Below the pieces are notes generated by a model, which searched no databases, had not been told where the DNA came from, and saw only the letters and a program-made list of their open reading frames with translations. Below are positions 8,321 through 15,508 of a stretch of DNA of 37,241 nucleotides, one piece after another. Location of the stretch: the NCBI GenBank assembly GCA_016187725.1, contig JACPJE010000033.1:1-37241 (forward strand). Direction: 5' to 3'. Every line of letters begins with the position of its first letter. Position 1 is the stretch's first letter. The DNA comes from Candidatus Latescibacterota bacterium. GTDB lineage: Bacteria > Latescibacterota > UBA2968 > UBA8231. The position numbers were made by a program, and so were the translations under genes.

Positions 8321-8837
8321 CACCCGGACCTTCCCCGGCAATCCGGCGCACCCGCGAGAGAAATTCCTCCAGCTCCATCCCGTTTAGGCTGGCGCCCTGG
8401 ACACCGTAGAGCCGGGCCTCGGTGGCATCCTGGAAGACCCGCCTCTTGGCCGCCGCGTCCCGCTGCACCTGGAACTTCCCCTGCCCCAACCCCACCGGCC
8501 AGGGGTGGCCCAGCCGGTCGGGCTCGGTGAGGAAGAGCACCACCTCCTCTCCCGGGGCAAACTGGGGCATGCCCGCCAGGTGGAGCCGCTTGCCCTGGTA
8601 CTCCCCGCCGGGCAGACATACCTCCAACCGGGAGCCGGCCTGGCCTTTGACCACCTCCCCCACCTCAAAGACCAGGCGGGTATAGGGCTGGCCGGCGATC
8701 AACTCGGTCTGGGTCTCTTTGCAGGTGCCCACCAGGACGCAGACGGCCGTGTGAGTCAGGCCCTCCAGGTCGTAGCGCACCAGGGTGGTGGCCTGCAGGG
8801 CCCCGCACAGGGAGAGGAGGAGCAGGAGCGGCAGCAT
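8307..8837 (-). CDS. Small exported protein coupled to the metalloprotease
   Basis: 176 residues with a signal peptide (MLPLLLLLSLCGALQA). The mature part contains VVKGQAG, CLPGGEYQGKRLHLAGMPQF and GEEVVLFLTEP, a pattern I associate with short exported proteins found next to matrixin-like proteases in FCB candidate phyla; no named family is certain. The C-terminal 40 residues are charged and helical (MELEEFLSRVRRIAG). ATG at 8837 with AAAGGAC upstream. The last codons overlap the protease start by 14 bases, suggesting fixed stoichiometry. It may be a chaperone, inhibitor or substrate-recruiting partner of the protease (inference). The gene is divergent from nudC. Confidence 0.75.
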   Translation of the reverse strand: MLPLLLLLSLCGALQATTLVRYDLEGLTHTAVCVLVGTCKETQTELIAGQPYTRLVFEVGEVVKGQAGSRLEVCLPGGEYQGKRLHLAGMPQFAPGEEVVLFLTEPDRLGHPWPVGLGQGKFQVQRDAAAKRRVFQDATEARLYGVQGASLNGMELEEFLSRVRRIAGEGPGDAQR

Positions 8838-8860
8838 GGACGTCCTTTCGAAGTGGGGAT

Positions 8861-8889
8861 CTTTTAGTTTAGACCTTCAGCCCGGGCAA
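8861..8889 (-). promoter_or_regulatory. Candidate promoter for the small exported protein/metalloprotease operon
   Basis: Minus strand: TTGCCC (8889-8884), 17-base spacer, TAAAAG (8866-8861, 4/6), 24 bases before the ATG at 8837. It lies within the 94-base divergent region shared with nudC. Confidence 0.35.
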
Positions 8890-8893
8890 AAAG

Positions 8894-8920
8894 TTGCACG
8901 CCGACCTCTTTGAATATAAC
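8894..8920 (+). promoter_or_regulatory. Candidate promoter for nudC, possibly leaderless
   Basis: TTGCAC (8894-8899), a short 15-base spacer, TATAAC (8915-8920, 5/6). The ATG of nudC is at 8932, only 11 bases after the -10 hexamer. Transcription would start 4-5 bases before the ATG and there is no Shine-Dalgarno site. Confidence 0.45.
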
Positions 8921-8931
8921 TTTTTAGCCCC

Positions 8932-9762
8932 ATGCCCACCGCCTCTGCCTTCACCCCCCTGGTGATGCCCCCTGCCGGGCGCAGCGAGCCAGCCCTCTTC
9001 TTCGCCTTTGCCGGAGACCGGCTCCTGGTCCACCTGGAGGGACCCGCCGCCCGGGTCCCCCTGCTGGGCCAGGCCGAGGAACTGGGCCCGCCGGTACTGC
9101 GCCAGCAGTACCTGGGCACCCTGGGCCAGATCCATTGCTACTCAGTGGAACTGGCAACCGATGCGCAGCCCCCTGCCGGCATGGCCTTGAAAGGCCTGCG
9201 CCAACTCTTTGGCTTGCTGGAAGAGGAGTTTTTCTGGGTGGCCGGCCGCGCCGTGCAGATCGTCAACTGGGACCGCACCCACCAGTACTGCGGCCAGTGC
9301 GGCACCCCCACCACCCCCCGCCCTGCGGAGCGGGCCAGGGAATGCCCCGCCTGCGGGCTGCTCTCCTTTCCCCGCGTCTCGCCGGCCATCATCGTACTGG
9401 TGGAGCGGGGTCGCCAATTCCTGCTGGCCCGCAACCAGCGTTTCCCCCCGGGCCGCTACAGCATCATCGCCGGCTTTGTCGAGCCGGGCGAGACCCTGGA
9501 ACAGGCCGTGGCCCGCGAGGTGCGCGAGGAGGTGAATATCGAGGTCAGCGATATACGCTATTTCGCCAGCCAGCCCTGGCCCTTCCCCCACTCCCTGATG
9601 GTGGGCTTCACCGCCCAGTACGCCGGCGGCGAGATCAGGCCCGACCTGGCCGAACTCGCCGATGCCGCCTGGTTCACCCCGGATCACCTGCCCGATCTGC
9701 CCGACGGCATCAGCATCTCCCGCCGCCTCATCGACTGGTTCCTGGCCAAACACCGCGGATGA
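8932..9762 (+). CDS. nudC: NAD(+) diphosphatase NudC
   Basis: 276 residues. Hydrolyses NAD(H) to NMN(H) and AMP; family members also remove NAD caps from RNA. Visible: N-terminal domain (1-115), a four-Cys zinc ribbon (C120, C123, C138, C141), the Nudix box at 181-203 (GFVEPGETLEQAVAREVREE) and the NudC-specific SQPWPFPHS at 213-221. The late Nudix-box glycine is Asn (EEVNI), while all the metal-binding Glu residues are kept. The start at 8932 is the first ATG after a -10-like box and has no SD. The stop overlaps the endonuclease III start (ATGA), so the two form an operon. Confidence 0.93.
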   Translation: MPTASAFTPLVMPPAGRSEPALFFAFAGDRLLVHLEGPAARVPLLGQAEELGPPVLRQQYLGTLGQIHCYSVELATDAQPPAGMALKGLRQLFGLLEEEFFWVAGRAVQIVNWDRTHQYCGQCGTPTTPRPAERARECPACGLLSFPRVSPAIIVLVERGRQFLLARNQRFPPGRYSIIAGFVEPGETLEQAVAREVREEVNIEVSDIRYFASQPWPFPHSLMVGFTAQYAGGEIRPDLAELADAAWFTPDHLPDLPDGISISRRLIDWFLAKHRG

Positions 9763-10400
9763 CCAAAAGCGCCAAAGTCGACCTCATCCTCGCCACCCTC
9801 GAAACACTGTATCCGACGCCGTCTATACCGCTGCGCCACCAAGACCCCTACACCCTGCTGGTGGCGGTGGTGCTCTCGGCCCAGAGCACCGACGCCCGCG
9901 TCAACCAGGTAACCCCCGGCCTCTTTGCCCGCGCCCGGACCCCCGAACAGATGGCCGGGCTGCCGGTGGAGACCATCCAGACCCTTATCCGCCCCTGCGG
10001 CCTGGCCCCGCAAAAGGCCAGGGCTATCCGCGAACTGTCGCGGCTGATCGCCGAGCGCCACCAGGGGCAGGTGCCCCGCACTCTAGAAGAATTAGAGGCC
10101 CTGCCCGGGGTGGGCCACAAGACCGCCCAGGTGGTCCTGGCCCAGGCCTTCGGCGAGGCCACCTTTCCAGTGGACACCCACATCCACCGCCTGGCCTGGC
10201 GCTGGGGCCTGTCCAGCGGCAAGAACGTGGCCCAGACCGAAAAGGACCTCAAGCGCCTCTTCCCCGAGGAGCGCTGGAACCATCTGCACCTGCAGATCAT
10301 CTACTTCGGCCGGGAACACTGCCCTGCCCGGGGCCACGACCCCCATCGCTGCCCCCTGTGCAGCGTGGTGGGCCGCCGGGAGATCTTCGGGGATCGCTGA
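9759..10400 (+). CDS. nth: Endonuclease III (DNA glycosylase/AP lyase)
   Basis: 213 residues from the ATG at 9759, which overlaps the nudC stop; the frame is open upstream only as a nudC shadow. Removes oxidised pyrimidines and cleaves the abasic site. The helix-hairpin-helix LPGVGHKTAQVVL carries the catalytic Lys (K121), and the catalytic Asp is in FPVDTHIHR (D139). The C-terminal iron-sulphur loop is atypical: Cys at 188, 198 and 201 (C-x9-C-x2-C) and no fourth Cys, against C-x6-C-x2-C-x5-C in the E. coli enzyme. The cluster may be absent or ligated differently. Overall length matches the family. Confidence 0.92.
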   Translation: MTKSAKVDLILATLETLYPTPSIPLRHQDPYTLLVAVVLSAQSTDARVNQVTPGLFARARTPEQMAGLPVETIQTLIRPCGLAPQKARAIRELSRLIAERHQGQVPRTLEELEALPGVGHKTAQVVLAQAFGEATFPVDTHIHRLAWRWGLSSGKNVAQTEKDLKRLFPEERWNHLHLQIIYFGREHCPARGHDPHRCPLCSVVGRREIFGDR

Positions 10401-10458
10401 GAAGAAGTACTCCCTCGGACTGAAACGCCAATCCGCTCAGGGCGTTGCAGGCCCTCGC

Positions 10459-10487
10459 TTGACAACGGAGGTCTGGTTTATTAGACT
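10459..10487 (+). promoter_or_regulatory. Promoter of the first copper-resistance unit
   Basis: TTGACA (10459-10464, perfect), 17-base spacer, TAGACT (10482-10487, 4/6). It lies 25 bases upstream of the ATG of the His-rich protein at 10513, which has no clear SD. Confidence 0.6.
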
Positions 10488-10512
10488 CATTCATCCTTAT
10501 CTCCCCCGTGCG

Positions 10513-10953
10513 ATGAAAAAACCCCTCGCTGCGCTGACCGCGGCCTTTTACTTATACGGCTTCACCTTCTGCCTCTGCTACGCCGCCACCACAGGCGAGT
10601 TCCATCCTGGGGTGCGCGCCGAATCCCCCGCCCCATCCCAGGCGGCGAGCGCTCACGAGCAGGGAGCACACCACCACCACCACCAGGAGCACGGACAAAA
10701 CCAGGCCCACCATCAGAACACCGCTGATGCCTGTTGTGTAAAGTTCCTCCAGGACACTCCCGGCCTGCTACCTGGTACCTTCTCCAAGCTCCTGCCTTCC
10801 TCCGTTATCAGTCTGCACTTTCAGCCGCTCGCCGCTACCCGTATAGATCTCTGGCAGCACTCTTTCTGCCATCGCAGTCACGCCCCTCCCGAACTTGTCC
10901 TTCAAGACCTTCTCACCACTCCTACCAGTCCCCGCGCTCCTCCTTCTGCCTGA
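10513..10953 (+). CDS. His-rich exported protein, probable metal binder
   Basis: 146 residues from the ATG at 10513, chosen because it opens the signal peptide MKKPLAALTAAFYLYGFTFCLCYA and lies just after a good promoter. The mature N-terminus is rich in His (EQGAHHHHHQEHGQNQAHHQN) and is followed by ACCVKF. The C-terminus is Pro/Ser/Thr-rich (PPELVLQDLLTTPTSPRAPP). Its layout (signal peptide, metal-binding stretch, CC pair, PP-x-L tail) is similar to the Cys-rich protein at 15509, which also heads a copper unit. Small proteins of this style often lead cus/czc-type operons, so a periplasmic copper buffer is likely (inference). Confidence 0.65.
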   Translation: MKKPLAALTAAFYLYGFTFCLCYAATTGEFHPGVRAESPAPSQAASAHEQGAHHHHHQEHGQNQAHHQNTADACCVKFLQDTPGLLPGTFSKLLPSSVISLHFQPLAATRIDLWQHSFCHRSHAPPELVLQDLLTTPTSPRAPPSA

Positions 10954-11028
10954 GCGTGTAGGGCGCACTCTGCCCAACCCTTCTTTTTGACAGATCCACT
11001 TCTCCAGGGATCGGCCCGCTGCGCTTGA

Positions 11029-11481
11029 AGCAGTCGGCCATTCCCGGGCCCCAGCTTTCATCTGCTGTCTTCTCATTTCCAGGGAAGACAGGCGCAGAGA
11101 GGTTATGGTATTGGTCACCCCTCAGAAGAGAAGGTCATCAGCGTGATCGACGTAAATACGATGGCCGTCGAGGAAACCGTCCCCCTCGGCTTCACCCCCG
11201 GCTACGCCGCGTACAACGCTTCTGCCGACGAGTTGTGGGTGAGCGACAGCGACAGCGGCGCCGCGGTCTATTTTCAGCGGACCGGCAATCAGTGGACAAA
11301 GAAAGGCAGCATCCCCACCGGCAGCGGCGCCCATGCCATCGCCTTCACCCGGGACGGCGGGAAGGCTTATATCACCAACCAACTGGCCGGCACGGTCTCC
11401 GTGATCGACGTGGCCGCCAAATCCAAGCTGAAGGACATCGCCGTGGGCGACAAACCCAACGGGATTGCCATCAGAGATTAA
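11029..11481 (+). pseudogene. 5'-truncated YVTN/YncE-type beta-propeller remnant
   Basis: The frame is open from 11029 after a TGA. Propeller-like sequence starts only around 11119 (HPSEEKVISVIDVNTMAV) and ends with typical blades (KAYITNQLAGTVSVIDV, then GDKPNGIAI). Only two to three blades remain of an expected six or seven, and there is no signal peptide. A GTG at 11143 preceded by GAGAAGG could start a 112-residue product, but it would be a cytoplasmic partial propeller. YncE-like proteins occur in copper clusters, so this is probably the tail of such a gene whose 5' part was lost between 10954 and about 11115. Confidence 0.6.
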
Positions 11482-11509
11482 CCACTACTCTAAGACAGGA
11501 GCCCACCAA

Positions 11510-11944
11510 ATGAAAAAGTGTTTGCTGACCGGCTTCTCGATCCTGGCCCTGGCCGCTCTGGCCACCGCCCACGAGGAGCATAACCAACACCAGACAGGCC
11601 ATGCAACCGCAGATACGGCAAAGGCTGTCCACGAAGAAGAGGCCCCCAACCCCGCACCCACTGCCGAGGCGATCACCGTCAAAGGCGAGATCCTCGACAT
11701 GGCCTGCTACCTCGACCACGGCGCCCAGGGTCCGGGCCACGCGGACTGCGCCAAGACCTGCATCGAGAGCGGCCTGCCGGTGGGGATCAAGGACGAGACG
11801 GGCAAGGTATATCTGATAATCGGCGAGCACAAACCCATCAACCCAGCCCTCGCTCCCCATGGCGGCAAGATCATCACCGTGAGGGGCAAGGCCGCCAGCC
11901 GGGACGGGATCAATCTCATCGAGAACGCCGAGATCATCCAATAG
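11510..11944 (+). CDS. Exported Cys/His OB-like protein, paralogue of 22016-22432
   Basis: 144 residues, ATG at 11510 with AGGAG 8 bases upstream. Signal peptide MKKCLLTGFSILALAALATA, then a His/Glu-rich linker (HEEHNQHQTGHATAD). The folded part, from about 55, has the signature C66-Y ... H77-x2-C80-x3-C84 followed by GLPVG. Strand-like segments around it (ITVKGEILD, KVYLII, KIITVRGKA, INLIENAEII) suggest a small OB-type barrel. The same C-x(9-10)-H-x2-C-x3-C-x4-GLPVG signature recurs in the gene directly after cusA. I know of no named family; a periplasmic Cu(I)-binding or copper-transfer protein is the best guess from context. Confidence 0.78.
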   Translation: MKKCLLTGFSILALAALATAHEEHNQHQTGHATADTAKAVHEEEAPNPAPTAEAITVKGEILDMACYLDHGAQGPGHADCAKTCIESGLPVGIKDETGKVYLIIGEHKPINPALAPHGGKIITVRGKAASRDGINLIENAEIIQ

Positions 11945-11958
11945 ACAGGGGGTATGGC

Positions 11959-12549
11959 ATGGTAGGCCTTCCGGCGTTTTTTCAGCACCTCAAACAACCC
12001 GAGTACCTCCACGTGCTGCTGAACCCCTGGCCGGTGTACGGGATGGCGGCCGGCGCCTTTATGCTGCTGGCCGCCATCCTCGCCCACGGGCTCAAGGAAC
12101 AGGAGGTGGCGCTCATCTGGCTGGCCCTGATGGGAGGGGCGACCTGGTTGGCCGTGGCCTATGGCCAGCAGGGCTACGACCGCGTCCTTGCCATGTCCAA
12201 TCAGGAGGCGCAGCAATGGCTGAAGGTGCATATGGATCGGGCGGAGACCTTCGCCTGGGTGTTCTACGCGACTGGCCTGGCGGCGCTTATCGCCCTGCTC
12301 GCCAGGCGGAGATGGCCCGTCATCTCGCGCTATCTGGTGGGTTTGACCTGGGTGCTGGCCCTGTGCTCCACAGCCGTGGGGGGCTGGATCAGCCAGGCCG
12401 GGGGCCAGGTGCGGCACTCGGAGTTCCGGGAGGGACCGCCGCCAGCAGAGATGCTGCGCTCTCTGCAAGAAAAGCCTTCCCACGACCACAGCCCTGGAGA
12501 AACCACCCGCGATTCAGAGACTCAAGACCACCGCGAAGGTGCGCCATGA
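11959..12549 (+). CDS. Four-TM membrane protein of the copper unit, function unknown
   Basis: 196 residues. Four hydrophobic segments: about 28-46 (VYGMAAGAFMLLAAILA), 52-70 (VALIWLALMGGATWLAVAYG), 97-117 (TFAWVFYATGLAALIALLA) and 124-144 (YLVGLTWVLALCSTAVGGWI). It then has GGQVRHSEFR and a His/Asp-rich tail (SHDHSPGETTRDSETQDH). The GG-x-[IV]-RH-x-E motif and short charged loops resemble uncharacterised DUF2231-like membrane proteins. Start ATG 11959 has AGGGGGT upstream and lies 14 bases after the previous gene. Its stop overlaps the TolC start (ATGA). The His-rich end suggests metal handling at the membrane (inference). Confidence 0.7.
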   Translation: MVGLPAFFQHLKQPEYLHVLLNPWPVYGMAAGAFMLLAAILAHGLKEQEVALIWLALMGGATWLAVAYGQQGYDRVLAMSNQEAQQWLKVHMDRAETFAWVFYATGLAALIALLARRRWPVISRYLVGLTWVLALCSTAVGGWISQAGGQVRHSEFREGPPPAEMLRSLQEKPSHDHSPGETTRDSETQDHREGAP

Positions 12550-13970
12550 CCGCGACCTGTAGATCGATCTCTCCATCGAAGAGAGGATTATTCTGTATCC
12601 TGCTGAACGGGCTGCTGCTGGGAGGCTGCGCCTCAGGCTCCCAGCAGGGGGAGGCGCTCCACACCCTCTCCGCGCAGACCGGAGTGCGGCTCGAAAACTA
12701 CGGGGAGCACCCTCCCCAGGGAGTAGCAGATACCCTCCGCATTCTCCAAGAAAAACCCCTCACCGCCGAAGCCGCCGTCCAGCTAGCGGTCCTGAACAGC
12801 CCGCGCTTTCAGTCCCTGCTGCAGGAACTGGGCATCGCCCGGGCCGACCGGCGCCAGGGCCGGCTCCTGCCCAATCCCACCTTGGATCTGGCCATACGCA
12901 GAGAGGGGTCGGGAGAGCAGGACTACGAGTACGCCCTCATGGAGGATCTCAAAGGCGTCCTCCTCTATCCTCTGCAGCGGGGACTGGCAAACGCCCAGTA
13001 CACCCAGGCCAGGGCGCACCTGGCAGGCGACCTCCTGGCAGGGATCGAAGAGGTCAAGATGCATTACTTCACCCTGCAGGGCTTGCTGCAGACCCGTTCC
13101 CTGATGCAGTCCATCCTCCAGACCACCGAGGCCGGCGCCACCCTGGCCGCCCGGCAGCGGCAGGCCGGCAACATCAATGCCCTGGAGGAGACCATGCACC
13201 AGGCAGCGCTGCAGGAGACCCGACTCGGAGTGGATCAACTAGAAGCTGAGATCCAGGTCACCCGCCATACCTTGGGCCAACTCCTGGGCCTCTCCGGTGA
13301 TGACTGGCAGATCGCCGAGGGGTTGCCGCCTTTGCCCGGCGCCGATCCCTCCTTGCCAGAGGTGGAACAGACGGCCCTCTCCCAGCGCCCGGACCTGGAG
13401 GCCGCGCGGCAAGCAGTGCAGATCGCCGGACAATCCCTCCGGCTGGCCCGCTTCTCGATCCTCCCCTCCTTGCGGGCGGGAGTAAATGTCAAGAGGGAGG
13501 AAGAGCGGCGCACGCTCGGCCCTGCTCTCGAGTTGGAGATCCCGCTCTTCGACCAGGGACAGGCCACTCGGCCCCGGGCCCGGGCGCAGCAGGCACGGAG
13601 CCGCCTTCAGGTGCGCGCCCTGGAGGAGGAAACCCGCGCCCAGGTGCGCGCCCATTTCACCCGCATGAGCCTGGCCCGCAGGACCACCCAGCACTACCGG
13701 GATACCCTCATTCCTTTGCGGGCTCAGGCAGTGGAGGAAGCGCAGAAACACTACAACTACATGCTCCTGGGGGTCTACCAGCTCCTCCAGGTGCGCCATG
13801 AGGAGGTCGCTGCCCGGAAACAGTACTTCTCTGCCCTGGCCGACTACTGGATCGCCCGCGCCCAACTGGAAAGGGCCGTGGGCGGCCCCTTGTCCCCCGG
13901 TGAGGAGCGTCCACCTGTCGAAGAGCAAGAACCACCCCCACCAGCCCCCCTTCACCCTCATCACCACTAA
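12546..13970 (+). CDS. TolC-family outer-membrane efflux lipoprotein
   Basis: 474 residues from the ATG at 12546, which overlaps the preceding stop. Lipoprotein signal with lipobox LLLGGC (C28), as in CusC-type factors. Two repeated outer-membrane-factor halves with long amphipathic helices: LGIARADRRQGRLLPNPTLD near 95 and ARQAVQIAGQSLRLARFS near 295 begin the characteristic alpha/beta units. The C-terminus ends HPHHH. It is not next to an RND pump; instead it is followed directly by the multicopper oxidase, an arrangement seen in other copper clusters. It may supply an exit duct for copper or export a partner protein. The second TolC-type gene at 16061 is only distantly similar. Confidence 0.88.
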   Translation: MTATCRSISPSKRGLFCILLNGLLLGGCASGSQQGEALHTLSAQTGVRLENYGEHPPQGVADTLRILQEKPLTAEAAVQLAVLNSPRFQSLLQELGIARADRRQGRLLPNPTLDLAIRREGSGEQDYEYALMEDLKGVLLYPLQRGLANAQYTQARAHLAGDLLAGIEEVKMHYFTLQGLLQTRSLMQSILQTTEAGATLAARQRQAGNINALEETMHQAALQETRLGVDQLEAEIQVTRHTLGQLLGLSGDDWQIAEGLPPLPGADPSLPEVEQTALSQRPDLEAARQAVQIAGQSLRLARFSILPSLRAGVNVKREEERRTLGPALELEIPLFDQGQATRPRARAQQARSRLQVRALEEETRAQVRAHFTRMSLARRTTQHYRDTLIPLRAQAVEEAQKHYNYMLLGVYQLLQVRHEEVAARKQYFSALADYWIARAQLERAVGGPLSPGEERPPVEEQEPPPPAPLHPHHH

Positions 13971-13978
13971 AATGAGCC

Positions 13979-15289
13979 ATGAAACCCATCGACCTGTTCC
14001 TCCTCATCGCCCTGTCCTTCTCCCAGGTCCAGGCCCGCCCCTCTTACACCCCGGTAGTCACCCCCAATGGCAGCACCCTGCCCTACGAGATGGAGGGCGG
14101 GGTCAAGGTCTTCCGCCTGAGTGTAGAGGTGATCAAACACGAGATCGCCCCTGGGATGGTGGTCAACGCCTGGGGCTACAATGGCCAGACCCCCGGCCCG
14201 ACCATCGAGGCCGTGGAGGGAGACCGGGTGCGCATCCTGGTGACCAACAAGCTGCCCGAGCCCACGGCCGTCCACTGGCACGGCCTGCTTCTGCCCAGCG
14301 GCATGGACGGGGTGGCCGGCCTGTCCCAGAGGCCCATCCCTCCGGGCGACACCTTTGCCTATGAGTTCACCCTGCGGCAGCACGGCACCCAGATGTACCA
14401 CTCCCACGGGGACGAGATGGTGCAGATCGGCCTGGGGGCCATGGGTTTCTTCGTCATCCACCCCAAAGAACCGGACCACCGGATCGACCGCGATTACGCC
14501 ATCTTCCTCAACGAATGGTTCGTGGAGCCGGGAAGCGCCACACCCAATCCCAACATCATGACCGACTTCAACCTCTTCACCTTCAACAGCCGGGCCTTCC
14601 CAGGGACCGCGCCCCTGGTGGCCAAAAGCGGAGAGCGGGTGCGCATCCGCCTGGGCAACGTGGGCCAGGATTCCCATCCCATTCATTTGCACGGCCACTC
14701 CTTCAAGGTGGTGGCCACGGATGGAGGAGATATCCCCTCCACGGCCCAGTGGCCGGAGACCACGGTGCTGGTCGCCCCCGGGCAGACCCGGGACATCGAG
14801 TTCGTCGCCGCGCCGGGGGACTGGGCCATCCACTGCCACCGCCGGCACCATCCCATGAACGCCATGGGCCACGATTTCCCCAACCTGCTCGGGGTCAGCC
14901 AGGAGGGCCTTGAGGAGGTGATCCAGTCCCAACTCCCTGGGTACATGGCGATGGGGGAAAGCGGGATGCACGAGATGACAGAGCACCAGCAGCACATGCA
15001 GGGGCCGGCCAACACCCTGCCGATGATGGGCGGCGAGGGGCCCTTCGGGTCCGTGGCCATGGGAGGGATGTTTACCATTCTCAAGGTGCGGGAGCAGCTA
15101 GAAGAAGGCCAGGACCCGGGCTGGTACCCCAACCCCGAGGGCACGGTGGCTGAATCGATCCACCAAGGAGAAAAATCCATCTACACCTGCCCCATGCACC
15201 CGGAGGTCCGCCAGCAACAGCCAGGGTCGTGTCCGGTGTGTGGGATGGATCTGGAGCCAGAAACGCCTCCCCCTGACCATGACCACTGA
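13979..15289 (+). CDS. Two-domain multicopper oxidase fused to a heavy-metal-binding domain
   Basis: 436 residues with signal peptide MKPIDLFLLIALSFSQVQA. Two cupredoxin domains only. Domain 1 (about 35-165) has H99-W-H101 and H141-S-H143. Domain 2 (about 170-305) has SHPIHLHGHSF (H233, H236, H238) and the HCH at 285-287 with H291 and axial M296. The type 1 copper ligands (His, Cys286, His, Met) occur only in domain 2, which fits the type B two-domain oxidases that work as trimers. A Met/His-rich linker (320-365) leads to a C-terminal CPMHPEV...CPVCGMDLEP domain (402-428), the heavy-metal-binding fold also present in CusB here. Likely periplasmic cuprous oxidase in copper detoxification. It starts 8 bases after the TolC stop. 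Confidence 0.9.
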   Translation: MKPIDLFLLIALSFSQVQARPSYTPVVTPNGSTLPYEMEGGVKVFRLSVEVIKHEIAPGMVVNAWGYNGQTPGPTIEAVEGDRVRILVTNKLPEPTAVHWHGLLLPSGMDGVAGLSQRPIPPGDTFAYEFTLRQHGTQMYHSHGDEMVQIGLGAMGFFVIHPKEPDHRIDRDYAIFLNEWFVEPGSATPNPNIMTDFNLFTFNSRAFPGTAPLVAKSGERVRIRLGNVGQDSHPIHLHGHSFKVVATDGGDIPSTAQWPETTVLVAPGQTRDIEFVAAPGDWAIHCHRRHHPMNAMGHDFPNLLGVSQEGLEEVIQSQLPGYMAMGESGMHEMTEHQQHMQGPANTLPMMGGEGPFGSVAMGGMFTILKVREQLEEGQDPGWYPNPEGTVAESIHQGEKSIYTCPMHPEVRQQQPGSCPVCGMDLEPETPPPDHDH

Positions 15290-15429
15290 CAGTCTCTGAG
15301 GGCGGCAGGGAAGCCTGTATTGGGACATTGGCGCCACAGGGAGGGCCGCGATGAGGCTTATTTGTCCCGAGCCCTATCTCTTTGCCCCAAAACCTTCAAG
15401 TATTTGTTTTGCTGGAACCTGGCATGGGA
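15290..15429. other. Spacer between the two copper units
   Basis: No credible gene between the oxidase stop and the promoter of the second unit. The DNA becomes more AT-rich towards 15400-15510, as expected for a promoter region. No convincing terminator for the oxidase operon was found. Confidence 0.5.
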
Positions 15430-15458
15430 TTCAGATATCTCAAAGGTCATGGTATGAT
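15430..15458 (+). promoter_or_regulatory. Extended -10 promoter of the cusCBA unit
   Basis: TTCAGA (15430-15435, 4/6), 17-base spacer, TATGAT (15453-15458, 5/6) preceded by TGG, an extended -10. The ATG of the first gene is 50 bases downstream. A CTTG...CAAG dyad (15464-15481) just after the start point could be a regulator site (weak). Confidence 0.6.
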
Positions 15459-15508
15459 TTGTGCTTGACCTTATCGCCAAGTATATTTGCCCTAAAAGGC
15501 ATGACTCC

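Noticed and set aside
9135..9758. N-terminal extension of endonuclease III
   Set aside because: It is the out-of-frame shadow of nudC; the family length fits the start at 9759.
10401..10458. Terminator after the endonuclease III gene
   Set aside because: A six-base AACGCC/GGCGTT pair exists but has no T-tract and a long loop, too weak to call.
12216..12545. N-terminal extension of the TolC-type lipoprotein
   Set aside because: It would overlap the whole end of the four-TM gene and place the lipobox more than 130 residues from the start.
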